Positions 8,603 through 17,825 of a stretch of 23,248 nt of DNA are shown here, piece after piece (positions within the stretch are counted from its first letter, which is position 1; the number at the start of each line of letters is the position of its first letter). The position numbers and the translations under genes are program-made. Origin of the DNA: an uncultured Collinsella sp. (lineage in GTDB: Bacteria; Actinomycetota; Coriobacteriia; Coriobacteriales; Coriobacteriaceae); NCBI GenBank assembly GCA_959596495.1, contig CAUFXK010000026.1, positions 1 to 23,248 on the forward strand. Reading direction: 5' to 3'. The notes under the pieces are model-generated. The model saw only the letters and a list, made by a program, of their open reading frames with translations, made no database searches and was not told the DNA's origin.

Positions 8603-8643
8603 TGGGGACGTTCCTTTTTTGCCGACAGTGGGGGACAGTCCTT
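8603..8643. repeat. Two degenerate GGGGAC repeat units
   Basis: TGGGGACGTTCCTT at about 8603 and GGGGGACAGTCCTT at about 8630 resemble the units in the 48-bp repeats (GGGGACGTTCTT, GGGGACACTCTT) but lack the ACTAGTC box. They sit between the HAD stop and the right copy of the repeat. Confidence 0.65.
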
Positions 8644-8655
8644 GCAGATTTTTGC

Positions 8656-8703
8656 GAAGAGTGTCCCCAACGACTAGTCGTTTAAGAACGTCCCCAACGA
8701 CTA
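8656..8703. repeat. 48-bp intergenic repeat, right (inverted) copy
   Basis: Reverse complement of the repeat at 7590-7637 with about 3 differences, including the same 14-bp palindrome AACGACTAGTCGTT at 8669-8682. Read on the minus strand it begins at the TAG stop codon of the HAD gene ending at 8701, just as the left copy begins at the ade stop. Confidence 0.85.
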
Positions 8704-9543
8704 GGCGAGGGCGGCCATGATGGTGCGGGCGACGCCGTCGTGGTCGTTGTCGTATTCGGTGACGGCGTCGGCGGCCTCGCGGTCTTCGGGCTCGGCGTTG
8801 ATCATGGCCATGCCGTGGCCCGCTGCCTGCAGCATGGGGATGTCGTTGATGTTGTCGCCGAACGCCCAGGCGTCGGCGAGACGCTCGCCCAGGTGCTCGC
8901 ATAGCCACGTGAGGGCCGTTCCCTTGGTGGCGCCCTCACCCATGACCTCGATATTCATGGCGTAAGAACGCGTGACCTCAATGCCTCCGAGCGTGTCGAG
9001 CTCAGCCGCGATGGCGTCGCGATCGGCCGGGTCGTGCCAGTACATGGCGATGCGTTCGAGCGTCTCGACCCCGTCGATCTTGCTGTCGATATCCATGTCG
9101 ATCGGCGTTCGTGTGCGCTTGAGCGAAGCCGCGATGTGGGGGTCGCCGCCGCAGAACTCATCCAGACGCCCGTATAGCGAGCGGGGGAGGAAGCACTGTC
9201 CATCCGCGAAGATATCGAAGGTCACATCGTGGCCGGCGGCAATGCAATGGATGCGGTGGGCGATGGCGCGGTCGAGCGGTCGGCTCATAATGCGCGTGGC
9301 GCGCGAGGCATCGTTGGGCACATCGTCGTCGAGCTGCCAGACGCTGGCGCCATTGGCGCAGACGGCATAGTGCACGGCGGGATGGGCGAGGATGGGCTCA
9401 AAGATGCCCGACAGCGGACGTCCCGTGCAGGGCACAAATTCAATTCCGCGTCGAGCGAGTTCGTCGAGCATCGACCAGGTGGCATCGCTCATTTGCTTAT
9501 CGCTCGTCAGCAGCGTTCCGTCCATATCGGAAAACACAATCAT
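8701..9543 (-). CDS. Cof-type HAD-superfamily phosphatase (second)
   Basis: HAD phosphatase of 280 residues. Motif I is FSDMDGTLL with D6 and D8, CTGRP follows in the motif II region, and GATKGTAL supplies the motif III lysine. FGDNINDIPML is motif IV near residue 225. A C2 cap is inserted in the middle. It probably dephosphorylates a small phosphorylated metabolite; the substrate is unknown. The start at 9543 has AAAGGG about 11 bases upstream on the minus strand, a mediocre SD. It lies downstream of citrate synthase on the same strand, but a terminator at 9569-9607 separates them. The TAG stop is shared with the repeat at 8656-8703. Confidence 0.9.
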   Translation of the reverse strand: MIVFSDMDGTLLTSDKQMSDATWSMLDELARRGIEFVPCTGRPLSGIFEPILAHPAVHYAVCANGASVWQLDDDVPNDASRATRIMSRPLDRAIAHRIHCIAAGHDVTFDIFADGQCFLPRSLYGRLDEFCGGDPHIAASLKRTRTPIDMDIDSKIDGVETLERIAMYWHDPADRDAIAAELDTLGGIEVTRSYAMNIEVMGEGATKGTALTWLCEHLGERLADAWAFGDNINDIPMLQAAGHGMAMINAEPEDREAADAVTEYDNDHDGVARTIMAALA

Positions 9544-9568
9544 TCGATGCAGCCCTTTCTGCTGGCAT

Positions 9569-9607
9569 AAAAAGCGTGGCCGAGGGCGGTGATGCCCTGG
9601 CCACGCT
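9569..9607 (-). terminator. Terminator of the citrate synthase gene
   Basis: On the minus strand a stem of AGCGTGGCC with GGCCACGCT (9 bp), extended by AGGGC/GCCCT with a one-base bulge, runs into TTTTT. It lies 24 bases after the citrate synthase stop. Confidence 0.9.
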
Positions 9608-9630
9608 CGGGTTCTATAGCGGTCCGCGTC

Positions 9631-11049
9631 CTAGCGGTCGGCGAGTGGCTTGTACGCCAGCGGCTCGATCACCGGACGATAGGCCGGGCGAATAATACGG
9701 TGCGCGCAGAAGAGCTCTTCCATGCGGTGTGCCGACCAGCCGGCCATGCGGGCGACGGCGAATAGCGGCGTAAAAAGCGTCTCGGGCACGCCGAGCATCT
9801 TGTAGATAAAGCCCGTGTACAGGTCGATGTTGGCGCAGATAGGCTTGGTCATGCCGTGGTCGCGCATCACCTGCGGGGCCAGGCGCTCGATGCGCTCGAT
9901 GAGTGCGAACTCCTCGCCCAAGTCCTTCTTGGCGGCAAGCGAGCGCGCGTAACGGCGGCAGACCTCGGCGCGCGGGTCGCTCAGCGTGTAGACGGCGTGG
10001 CCCATACCGTAGATGAGACCCGTGCCGTCGAAGGCCTGTTTGTCGAGGATCTTGCCCAGGTAGGCTGCGACCTCGTCCTCGTCCTCCCAATTGGAGACAT
10101 GCGCACGGATGTCCTCGTGCATGGACACGACCTTGGCGTTGGCGCCGCCGTGGCGCGGGCCCTTGAGCGAGCCGATGGCCGCGGCGTAGGCGGAATACGG
10201 GTCGGTGGCCGAAGAGGACAGCACGCGGCAGGCGAACGTGGAGTTGTTGCCGCCGCCGTGCTCGGCATGCAGCATGAGCATCACGTCGAGCAGCATGGCT
10301 TCGTCGCGGGTGAATGCCATGCCGCCGCGGAGCACCTGCAGGATGGTCTCGGCGGTGGAGAGACCGGGCGTGGGGTGCGGCACGTGAACCTCGGAGCCGC
10401 GAAGCTTGGCGATCGAGGCCATGTGTGCGAAGGCGGCGATGCGCGGGAGACGTGCGAGCATGGAAATAGCCACGTCGATCTCATGCTCGGGCGTAATCAC
10501 GTCGGGCTCGGCGTCGAAGGCGTAGAGCAGCAGCACGGCGCGCTGGAGCACGTTCATGATGCTCGACGACACCGTGGTCATGGGGAACTCTTTGACGTAT
10601 TCGTCGCTCAGATGCCTAAAGGCGCCCAAGCGCTCGCAAAAGCCGTCCAGCTCTTCCTTATTGGGCAGCGAACCCGTGATAAGCAGGTAGGCGACTTCCT
10701 CGTAGCCGTAGCGATTCTCGGCCTGGGCATTGTTGACCAGATCCTCGATGCTGTAGCCGCGAAGCGTGAGCTTGCCCTGATCGGGCACGACCTTTCCGTC
10801 GACCTTGTTGTAGCCGTGCACATCCGAGATACGAGTGAGACCCGCAACCACGCCCGAGCCGTCGGCATTGCGTAGGCCGCGCTTTACATTGTGCTCGACA
10901 AACAGGCCCTCGTCATAAGGGTCGGTCGGCAGGCCGTGGTAGAGGCTTTCGCTCTCAGACGAAATCTGGCGGCTTGCTTCGTAATCCAGGACTAGTCGGC
11001 TCAAGTGGTCATCGAAGCGGTAATAGATTTTCTTGGCGTCGTAGGCCAT
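9631..11049 (-). CDS. gltA: Citrate synthase (citrate/2-methylcitrate synthase family)
   Basis: Condenses acetyl-CoA with oxaloacetate to give citrate. 472 residues, with a roughly 50-residue N-terminal extension before the usual fold. The catalytic triad is visible: the His in HAEHGGGN (H261 or H264), H300 in GPRHGGANAK and D358 in SDPRAEV. The start at 11049 has AGAGGAG six bases upstream on the minus strand. It lies 77 bases after the ACT-domain gene, so the two may be co-transcribed, and it ends at a clear terminator. No other TCA-cycle gene is nearby; a role in glutamate synthesis is plausible for an anaerobe, but this is inference. 2-methylcitrate synthase activity cannot be ruled out. 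Confidence 0.92.
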   Translation of the reverse strand: MAYDAKKIYYRFDDHLSRLVLDYEASRQISSESESLYHGLPTDPYDEGLFVEHNVKRGLRNADGSGVVAGLTRISDVHGYNKVDGKVVPDQGKLTLRGYSIEDLVNNAQAENRYGYEEVAYLLITGSLPNKEELDGFCERLGAFRHLSDEYVKEFPMTTVSSSIMNVLQRAVLLLYAFDAEPDVITPEHEIDVAISMLARLPRIAAFAHMASIAKLRGSEVHVPHPTPGLSTAETILQVLRGGMAFTRDEAMLLDVMLMLHAEHGGGNNSTFACRVLSSSATDPYSAYAAAIGSLKGPRHGGANAKVVSMHEDIRAHVSNWEDEDEVAAYLGKILDKQAFDGTGLIYGMGHAVYTLSDPRAEVCRRYARSLAAKKDLGEEFALIERIERLAPQVMRDHGMTKPICANIDLYTGFIYKMLGVPETLFTPLFAVARMAGWSAHRMEELFCAHRIIRPAYRPVIEPLAYKPLADR

Positions 11050-11126
11050 GCGCGCTCCTCTCCGGGCCGCATCGGGGTGGCTTGCATGGGTATGCGCGTG
11101 TCAGGCAATCCCCGGCGGCCTGTTCG

Positions 11127-11414
11127 CTACAGGCGGTACATAAAGTTAAAGACGTCCTCGCGCTGGATGGACACGTTGACGCCCGAAAGCTCGCCGGCCT
11201 CGGCCAGGGCCTTCTGCAGCTCAGCGAAGTCGAGCTTGGACTCGGCGGTATCGGCCAGCATGGTCATGGTGAAGATGTCCTCGATAATGGACTGCGTGAT
11301 GTCGCGGATGTCGACGTTGGCCTCGCCCAGGACACGGGTGACGCCGGCGACGATGCCGGGGCGGTTCTTGCCAAGGACGGTGATGACGATACGGGAGGAC
11401 GAGATCTCGGCCAT
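11127..11414 (-). CDS. Small ACT-domain protein (UPF0237 type)
   Basis: 95-residue protein made of a single ACT domain; the N-terminus reads SRIVITVLGKNRPGIVAGV and the middle ANVDIRDITQSI. ACT domains bind amino acids or other small ligands, usually as dimers. In many bacteria this family is encoded next to a UPF0210 (PFL family) protein; that partner is absent here and citrate synthase follows instead. I chose ATG 11414 because the first residues match the family and AAAGGG lies upstream. The same frame stays open further upstream, but that part shows no homology. A 6-bp hairpin, GCCTGT/ACAGGC, overlaps the stop codon. The ligand is unknown. Confidence 0.88.
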   Translation of the reverse strand: MAEISSSRIVITVLGKNRPGIVAGVTRVLGEANVDIRDITQSIIEDIFTMTMLADTAESKLDFAELQKALAEAGELSGVNVSIQREDVFNFMYRL

Positions 11415-11605
11415 GGGAAACCCTTTCGCGTGGTTGCGGCGCGCGGGGCGCTCCGCTACGGTACAGTGTTCATCATTGTACCTGTCTGGCGCCAAAAGGG
11501 GTGTGCTTACTGCGGCGTTACACGTCTGCAACATGGGAGAAGGGGCGACAGGGTGCGTGTCCGCTGCGGTTGGCCACGCCGCGTTGCGCAAAGACCGTGA
11601 ACCTT
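11415..11605. promoter_or_regulatory. Divergent intergenic region with -10 box and dyad for the ACT gene
   Basis: On the minus strand TACAAT (11475-11480) is a good -10 box for the ACT gene, though no clear -35 is seen. The dyad GGTACA (11460-11465) with TGTACC (11477-11482) overlaps it and could be an operator. I see no gene in this stretch; short frames crossing it look like chance. Confidence 0.4.
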
Positions 11606-11634
11606 TTGTGGGACGCGCGGCGCCGTGGTACCAT
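11606..11634 (+). promoter_or_regulatory. Promoter of rpmE
   Basis: TTGTGG (11606-11611), a 17-base spacer and TACCAT (11629-11634). The spacing is ideal for the housekeeping sigma factor, and the start site would lie just before the leader hairpins. Confidence 0.65.
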
Positions 11635-11647
11635 AGCCGAGTTTGTT

Positions 11648-11696
11648 GTCTTGGTCGGAAACCAAGACGCCTTATGCGCTGATCGGTAACCAGCGC
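11648..11696 (+). promoter_or_regulatory. rpmE leader: tandem hairpins, possible L31 autoregulatory RNA
   Basis: Hairpin 1 has GTCTTGGT (11648-11655) pairing with ACCAAGAC (11661-11668), loop CGGAA. Hairpin 2 has GCGCTG (11676-11681) pairing with CAGCGC (11691-11696). Both carry the same motif, TCGGWAACCA, at the loop, and the SD AAGGAG follows. Ribosomal-protein leader RNAs for L31 are known in several bacterial groups, and this may be such a leader. Confidence 0.6.
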
Positions 11697-11718
11697 CTGA
11701 CCAATAAGGAGTCCTACC

Positions 11719-12144
11719 ATGAAGCAGGGTATCCATCCCCAGTATGTCGAGTGCACGGTGACGTGCTCCTGCGGCAACACCTTCAAGACGCACGCTACCG
11801 TGTCCGAGATGAAGGTCGAGCTTTGCAACGAGTGCCACCCGTTCTACACCGGCCAGCAGAAGTTCGTCGACACCGGTGGACGCGTCCAGCGCTTCGCCGA
11901 CAAGTTCGGTGGCGCCGCTGCCGCCCAGCTCAAGAAGGCTGAGGAGGCCAAGGCTGCCAAGGCCGCCAAGGCTGCTGAGGCCGAGGCCGCTCGCAAGGCC
12001 GCCGCTGAGGCTAAGGCTGCCGAGAAGGCCAAGCGTGCCGCTAAGTTCGCCGAGGAGGCTGCCAAGCAGGCCGCCGAGGCTCCCGCAGAGGCTCCCGTCG
12101 AGGAGGCCGCTGCCGAGGCCGAGACCACCGAGGCTGCTGAGTAA
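11719..12144 (+). CDS. rpmE: Ribosomal protein L31 with a long Ala/Lys/Glu tail
   Basis: Large-subunit ribosomal protein. The first 70 or so residues are a normal zinc-type (C+) L31: MKQGIHPQY, then C16, C18, C36 and C39 as zinc ligands, and FYTGQQKFVDTGGRVQRF. Residues about 72-141 are an added tail made almost only of Ala, Lys and Glu (repeats of the AAKAAEA kind), ending in a Pro/Glu/Ala stretch. It is likely helical and doubles the protein's length; normal L31 has about 70-80 residues. The start has AAGGAG about 8 bases upstream. The gene is monocistronic: promoter and structured leader upstream, strong terminator downstream. Confidence 0.95.
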   Translation: MKQGIHPQYVECTVTCSCGNTFKTHATVSEMKVELCNECHPFYTGQQKFVDTGGRVQRFADKFGGAAAAQLKKAEEAKAAKAAKAAEAEAARKAAAEAKAAEKAKRAAKFAEEAAKQAAEAPAEAPVEEAAAEAETTEAAE

Positions 12145-12180
12145 ATAGCTCGCCGCGGAATCACTCGCATTCATGGCATG

Positions 12181-12221
12181 AGGGCCGTGCATCCATTTGG
12201 GTGCGCGGCCCTTTTCTTTTT
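12181..12221 (+). terminator. Terminator of rpmE
   Basis: A 14-bp stem (AGGGCCGTGCATCC with GGGTGCGCGGCCCT, including two G-T pairs), loop ATTT, followed by TTTTCTTTTT. Confidence 0.93.
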
Positions 12222-12237
12222 ATTGGCGCAAGCTAAC

Positions 12238-12451
12238 CTGTCCCCGTGGCACCAAATGGCAGAGAGACGGCGTTTGCTCAGATAAAACCTGCCAAAATAA
12301 ACCTGTTCCATTGCGGCAGGTTGGTCATAGTTATTACGTGGCGGTCGAGGTCGACCGTATAGGCCGCGCCTTGTTTGGCTAAAGTACAATCATCTGTGTT
12401 TAACTCGCCCGCAGCTGCACGGCGTGGGCGATGGCCAAAAAGGAAAACCAC
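12238..12451 (+). promoter_or_regulatory. secA upstream region: dyads and -10 box
   Basis: Holds a CTGTCCCC motif (12238-12245, related to the GGGGAC repeats), the 8-bp dyad AACCTGCC (12286-12293) with GGCAGGTT (12315-12322), and the 7-bp dyad CGGTCGA (12342-12348) with TCGACCG (12351-12357). A good -10 box, TACAAT, lies at 12385-12390 with a weak -35. I see no gene here. Confidence 0.45.
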
Positions 12452-15258
<2,807 letters not shown>

Positions 15259-15259
<1 letters not shown>

Positions 15260-16395
15260 TGGCTGAGGCTTTAGAGGTAACGCCCGCCGAGCTGGACGCG
15301 TTTGCGGACCGGCTCGGCGAGGTCGAGTCGTATCTTCATTTGGACGAGAAGCGCACGCGCGTGACCGAGCTCGAGGCCAAAAGCGTGGCCCCCGGCTTTT
15401 GGGATGACGCCGACGCCGCTCGCGCCACCATGGAGGAGATCGCTCGCGCCAAGGAAGATATTGCTGCCGTGGATACCGCGCGCGGCGAGCTATCTGACGC
15501 CCGCGCGGCGCTGGAGCTTGCCGAGGAGATGGGCGACGACCCCGATGCCACCGCATTGCGCGAGGAGGCTGCCGCTACGGCAGAACGCCTGGCCCGCGCT
15601 ATCGACGAGCTCGAGCTTTCGAGCTGGTTTACCGGTGAGTTCGATCACGGCGATGCGATTGTGACCATCAAGCCCGGGCAGGGTGGCCTGGAGGCGCAGG
15701 ACTGGACCTTCATGCTCTTTAAGATGTACATGAAGTACTGCCAGCGCCGCGGCTGGAAGGTCACCATTAACGACTGCCCCGCGGCTGAGGTTATCGGCAT
15801 CGATCGCGCGACCTTTACCGTCGAGGGCAAGGATGCGTTTGGCATGCTGCGCGCCGAGGCCGGTGTGCACCGCTTGGTGCGCATTAGCCCCACCGACGAC
15901 AAGAAGCGCCGCCAGACCACGTTTGCCGGCGTCGAGGTCATCCCCGTGCTGCCTGACGATATCGACATCGAGATCAGTCCCGACGATATCCGCGTGGACG
16001 TGTATCACGCGAGCGGCCCGGGCGGCCAGGGCGTCAACACCACCGACTCCGCCGTACGCGTGACGCATTTTCCCAGCGGCATCGTTGTCACTTGCCAAAA
16101 CGAGCGCAGCCAGATTCAGAACAAGGCCGCGTGCATGCAGATTCTCAAGGCCCGTCTGTACGAGATCGAGCTTGAGAAGCGCGCCGAGGCGCTCGACGAG
16201 ATTCGTGGACCCAAGACCACGATCGGGTTTGGTAACCAGATTCGCAGCTACGTGCTCTACCCGTATCAGATGGTCAAGGACCTGCGTACGGGCGTGGAGA
16301 CCAGCAACGTCGAGGCGGTGCTCGACGACGGTGACCTGGATCCGTTTGTGATCGGGTATCACCGCTGGGCCACCGGCGAGGCCGATGCGGAGTAG
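15259..16395 (+). CDS. prfB: Peptide chain release factor 2
   Basis: Release factor that recognises UAA and UGA and triggers peptide release; 378 residues, usual length. The GGQ catalytic motif is at 255-257 (GPGGQGVNTTDS). Two things differ from the textbook factor. The region of the programmed +1 frameshift (YLHLDEK near residue 25) is read in one frame, with no in-frame TGA and no internal SD-like AGGGGG. The codon-recognition tripeptide, normally SPF, reads SPT (S210-P211-T212) in the context VRISPTDDKKRRQTTF. The surrounding sequence is otherwise a clear RF2, with the 1-base overlap to secA common in Actinobacteria-like gene orders. No SD of its own is obvious, so coupling to secA is likely. 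Confidence 0.95.
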
Positions 16396-16430
16396 GGTCC
16401 GCACGGATAACCTCACAGAAAGTTCCCCGT

Positions 16431-16484
16431 GCTGTTTTCCTGTGTTTGACCCCTGTTGAGAGGGTGATTATGCAGGAAAACAGC
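16431..16484 (+). repeat. 54-bp hairpin repeat element, copy 1
   Basis: GCTGTTTTCCTGTGT pairs with ATGCAGGAAAACAGC (15 bp with two G-T pairs), with an inner hairpin CCCT/AGGG and the conserved loop text TGAGAGGGTGATT. It lies 35 bases after prfB. A second copy in the same orientation lies at 22002-22060. It may end or stabilise transcripts, but no T-run follows. Confidence 0.85.
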
Positions 16485-16519
16485 CTGTTTTGATGAAGCG
16501 CCGTCTGAGAAGGAGTCAC

Positions 16520-16606
16520 ATGACGTATTTCTTTATCGCCTGTGCTCCCCAAATCGGCCCCCATTTACCGCTCACAGACAAAAATCGACCGTTTGCCGCT
16601 AATTAG
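16520..16606 (+). CDS. Possible 28-residue small ORF
   Basis: ATG at 16520 follows AAGGAG (16510-16515, only 4 bases away) and opens a 28-codon frame with MTYFFIACAP at its start. It lies between the hairpin repeat and the bgl promoter. No family is recognised; the SD may be chance. Listed because the SD is good. Confidence 0.2.
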   Translation: MTYFFIACAPQIGPHLPLTDKNRPFAAN

Positions 16607-16618
16607 ATCCACTGTCTT

Positions 16619-16646
16619 TTGCAAGTGACTTCTCATCTGCTAGTCT
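16619..16646 (+). promoter_or_regulatory. Promoter of the beta-glucoside operon
   Basis: TTGCAA (16619-16624), 16 bases, TAGTCT (16641-16646), preceded by TGC as an extended -10. The start site would lie about 10 bases before the antiterminator RNA. Confidence 0.6.
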
Positions 16647-16657
16647 TTACCGCAGCT

Positions 16658-16690
16658 GCAAGGTTGTTACTCGTCCGAGGCTTCACTTGC
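16658..16690 (+). promoter_or_regulatory. Ribonucleic antiterminator (RAT) 1 for the BglG-type regulator
   Basis: Contains AAGGTTGTTAC, close to the RAT consensus GGATTGTTACTG, followed by a small stem (CTCG/CGAG) and GCTTCACTT. The outer arms GCAAG and CTTGC close the hairpin. Its 3' half is shared with the terminator at 16675, so the two folds exclude each other, the classic BglG/LicT arrangement. Confidence 0.85.
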
Positions 16691-16727
16691 CAGAGTTTCC
16701 GCTTTGGCTTGGGTCTCGGTTTTTTTT
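16675..16727 (+). terminator. Conditional terminator 1 of the bgl operon
   Basis: CCGAGGCTT pairs with GGGTCTCGG (9 bp including G-T pairs), with inner GCCA/TGGC pairing, then eight T. Its 5' arm overlaps RAT 1. Confidence 0.88.
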
Positions 16728-16783
16728 ATGCCTCGATTCTGCCATGCGGGGAAATCGACGATGAGTGACAAGGAAGGGCAGCT

Positions 16784-17623
16784 GTGAAGGTCATTAAGAA
16801 CATCAACAACAACGTGTCCCTGTGCTTGGATAGCACGGGCACCGAGGTTGTGGCCTTCGGAAAGGGCATCGGCTTCAAGCGGCCGCCCTATGAGATCAGC
16901 CTGTCCGAGATCGACAAGACCTTCTACGGTGTAAGCGAAGCATACGCCCAGATGGTGCAGGATATTCCTGTTGAGGTCCTCAACGCTGCCGACCGCATTG
17001 TCGACTACGCAAAAAAGACGCTTCCGGTAACGCTGAGTCCGAATATCGTTTTTACCCTCGCAGATCACATCAACTTCGCCATCCAGCGCGCTATTCAGCA
17101 GATGAGCTTTAATTTGCCCATTACGCAGGATTTGCAACATCTGTTCGGGCGTGAGGTCCAGGTCGGGCGCTATGCCGTCGAGCTTATTCGAGCTGATCTT
17201 CACATTACTCTTCCTGAAGAGGAGTCGTTTTACATCGCGCTGCATATTATCGGGGCCGAGGCCCGCGAGGCCGGAGCACGCGCCGAGTCGAACGAGCAGC
17301 ATATCGAGCGCATCGTGACGCTTATCGAGCGCGACCTTGCCGTTTCCATCGATCGCGATGAATTTAGCTACGCGCGATTCGTTTCGCATATGCACTACCT
17401 CATCAAGCGCTGCCAGGATTCTGAAGATGCGGTCCAGGAAAACGAGGGGCTCTACGAGTCCCTCCGAGCGCTTTATCCCGATGCCGCGCGTAGCGCGACC
17501 CATGTCGGCACCTATCTTGAACAGGCCTTGGGTATTAATCTCTCCGATGAGGAGCTCGCCTATCTCATCATGCATATCGTACGTCTCTGTAAGGGGAAGG
17601 GGTCCGGTACAGGCACGTTGTGA
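16784..17623 (+). CDS. BglG/LicT-family transcription antiterminator
   Basis: RNA-binding regulator that, when active, holds the RAT hairpin closed so that the overlapping terminator cannot form. 279 residues, full length: a CAT RNA-binding domain at about 1-57, then two PTS regulation domains. The phosphorylatable His residues are visible: H95 (ADHINFAI) and H154 (ALHIIGAE) in PRD1, H202 (VSHMHYL) and H264 (LIMHIVRL) in PRD2. In this family PRD1 is phosphorylated by the sugar-specific EII (inhibiting) and PRD2 by HPr (activating). The start is GTG at 16784 after AAGGAAGG. It is the first gene of the operon and is itself placed behind RAT 1, so it should control its own synthesis. Confidence 0.94.
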   Translation: MKVIKNINNNVSLCLDSTGTEVVAFGKGIGFKRPPYEISLSEIDKTFYGVSEAYAQMVQDIPVEVLNAADRIVDYAKKTLPVTLSPNIVFTLADHINFAIQRAIQQMSFNLPITQDLQHLFGREVQVGRYAVELIRADLHITLPEEESFYIALHIIGAEAREAGARAESNEQHIERIVTLIERDLAVSIDRDEFSYARFVSHMHYLIKRCQDSEDAVQENEGLYESLRALYPDAARSATHVGTYLEQALGINLSDEELAYLIMHIVRLCKGKGSGTGTL

Positions 17624-17671
17624 TGCCCGCAGTGGCTGCGCCTCGGCGCTCGTTGAAATCATATATCCCAT

Positions 17672-17704
17672 GAGGATTGTGACCGGTAATGCGGGCTTTA
17701 CCTC
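17672..17704 (+). promoter_or_regulatory. RAT 2, between the antiterminator and EIIBC genes
   Basis: GAGGATTGTGACC matches the RAT consensus well, followed by GGTAAT and GCGGGCTTTACCTC; outer arms GAGG and CCTC. The 3' end overlaps the terminator at 17700. Confidence 0.87.
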
Positions 17705-17748
17705 CAGGACGCAACGAAGATTCGCTGCAGTCTGGAGGTTTCTTTTTT
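17700..17748 (+). terminator. Conditional terminator 2 of the bgl operon
   Basis: ACCTCCAG pairs with CTGGAGGT (8 bp), extended inward by AC/GT after a one-base bulge, then TTTCTTTTTT. It overlaps RAT 2, so it should be bypassed only when the antiterminator is active. Confidence 0.92.
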
Positions 17749-17825
17749 AGGAAGCATCGCGGTAGTGCACGCCGTGTGGCTTTACGAGATATTGAAATGG
17801 AAGTTGGATTCGTTTGGAGGATTCC

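Noticed and set aside
7640..8655. The HAD gene as cargo of a transposon
   Set aside because: The flanking repeats are short, no transposase is inside and no target duplication is seen; a REP-like family is simpler.
11415..11828. N-terminal extension of the ACT-domain protein (the frame stays open to 11828)
   Set aside because: It would cross the rpmE promoter and leader; the family start and SD support 11414.
16419..16500. Classical rho-independent terminator after prfB
   Set aside because: The stem is strong, but there is no T-run and the conserved loop and second copy fit a repeat element better; it may still end transcription.
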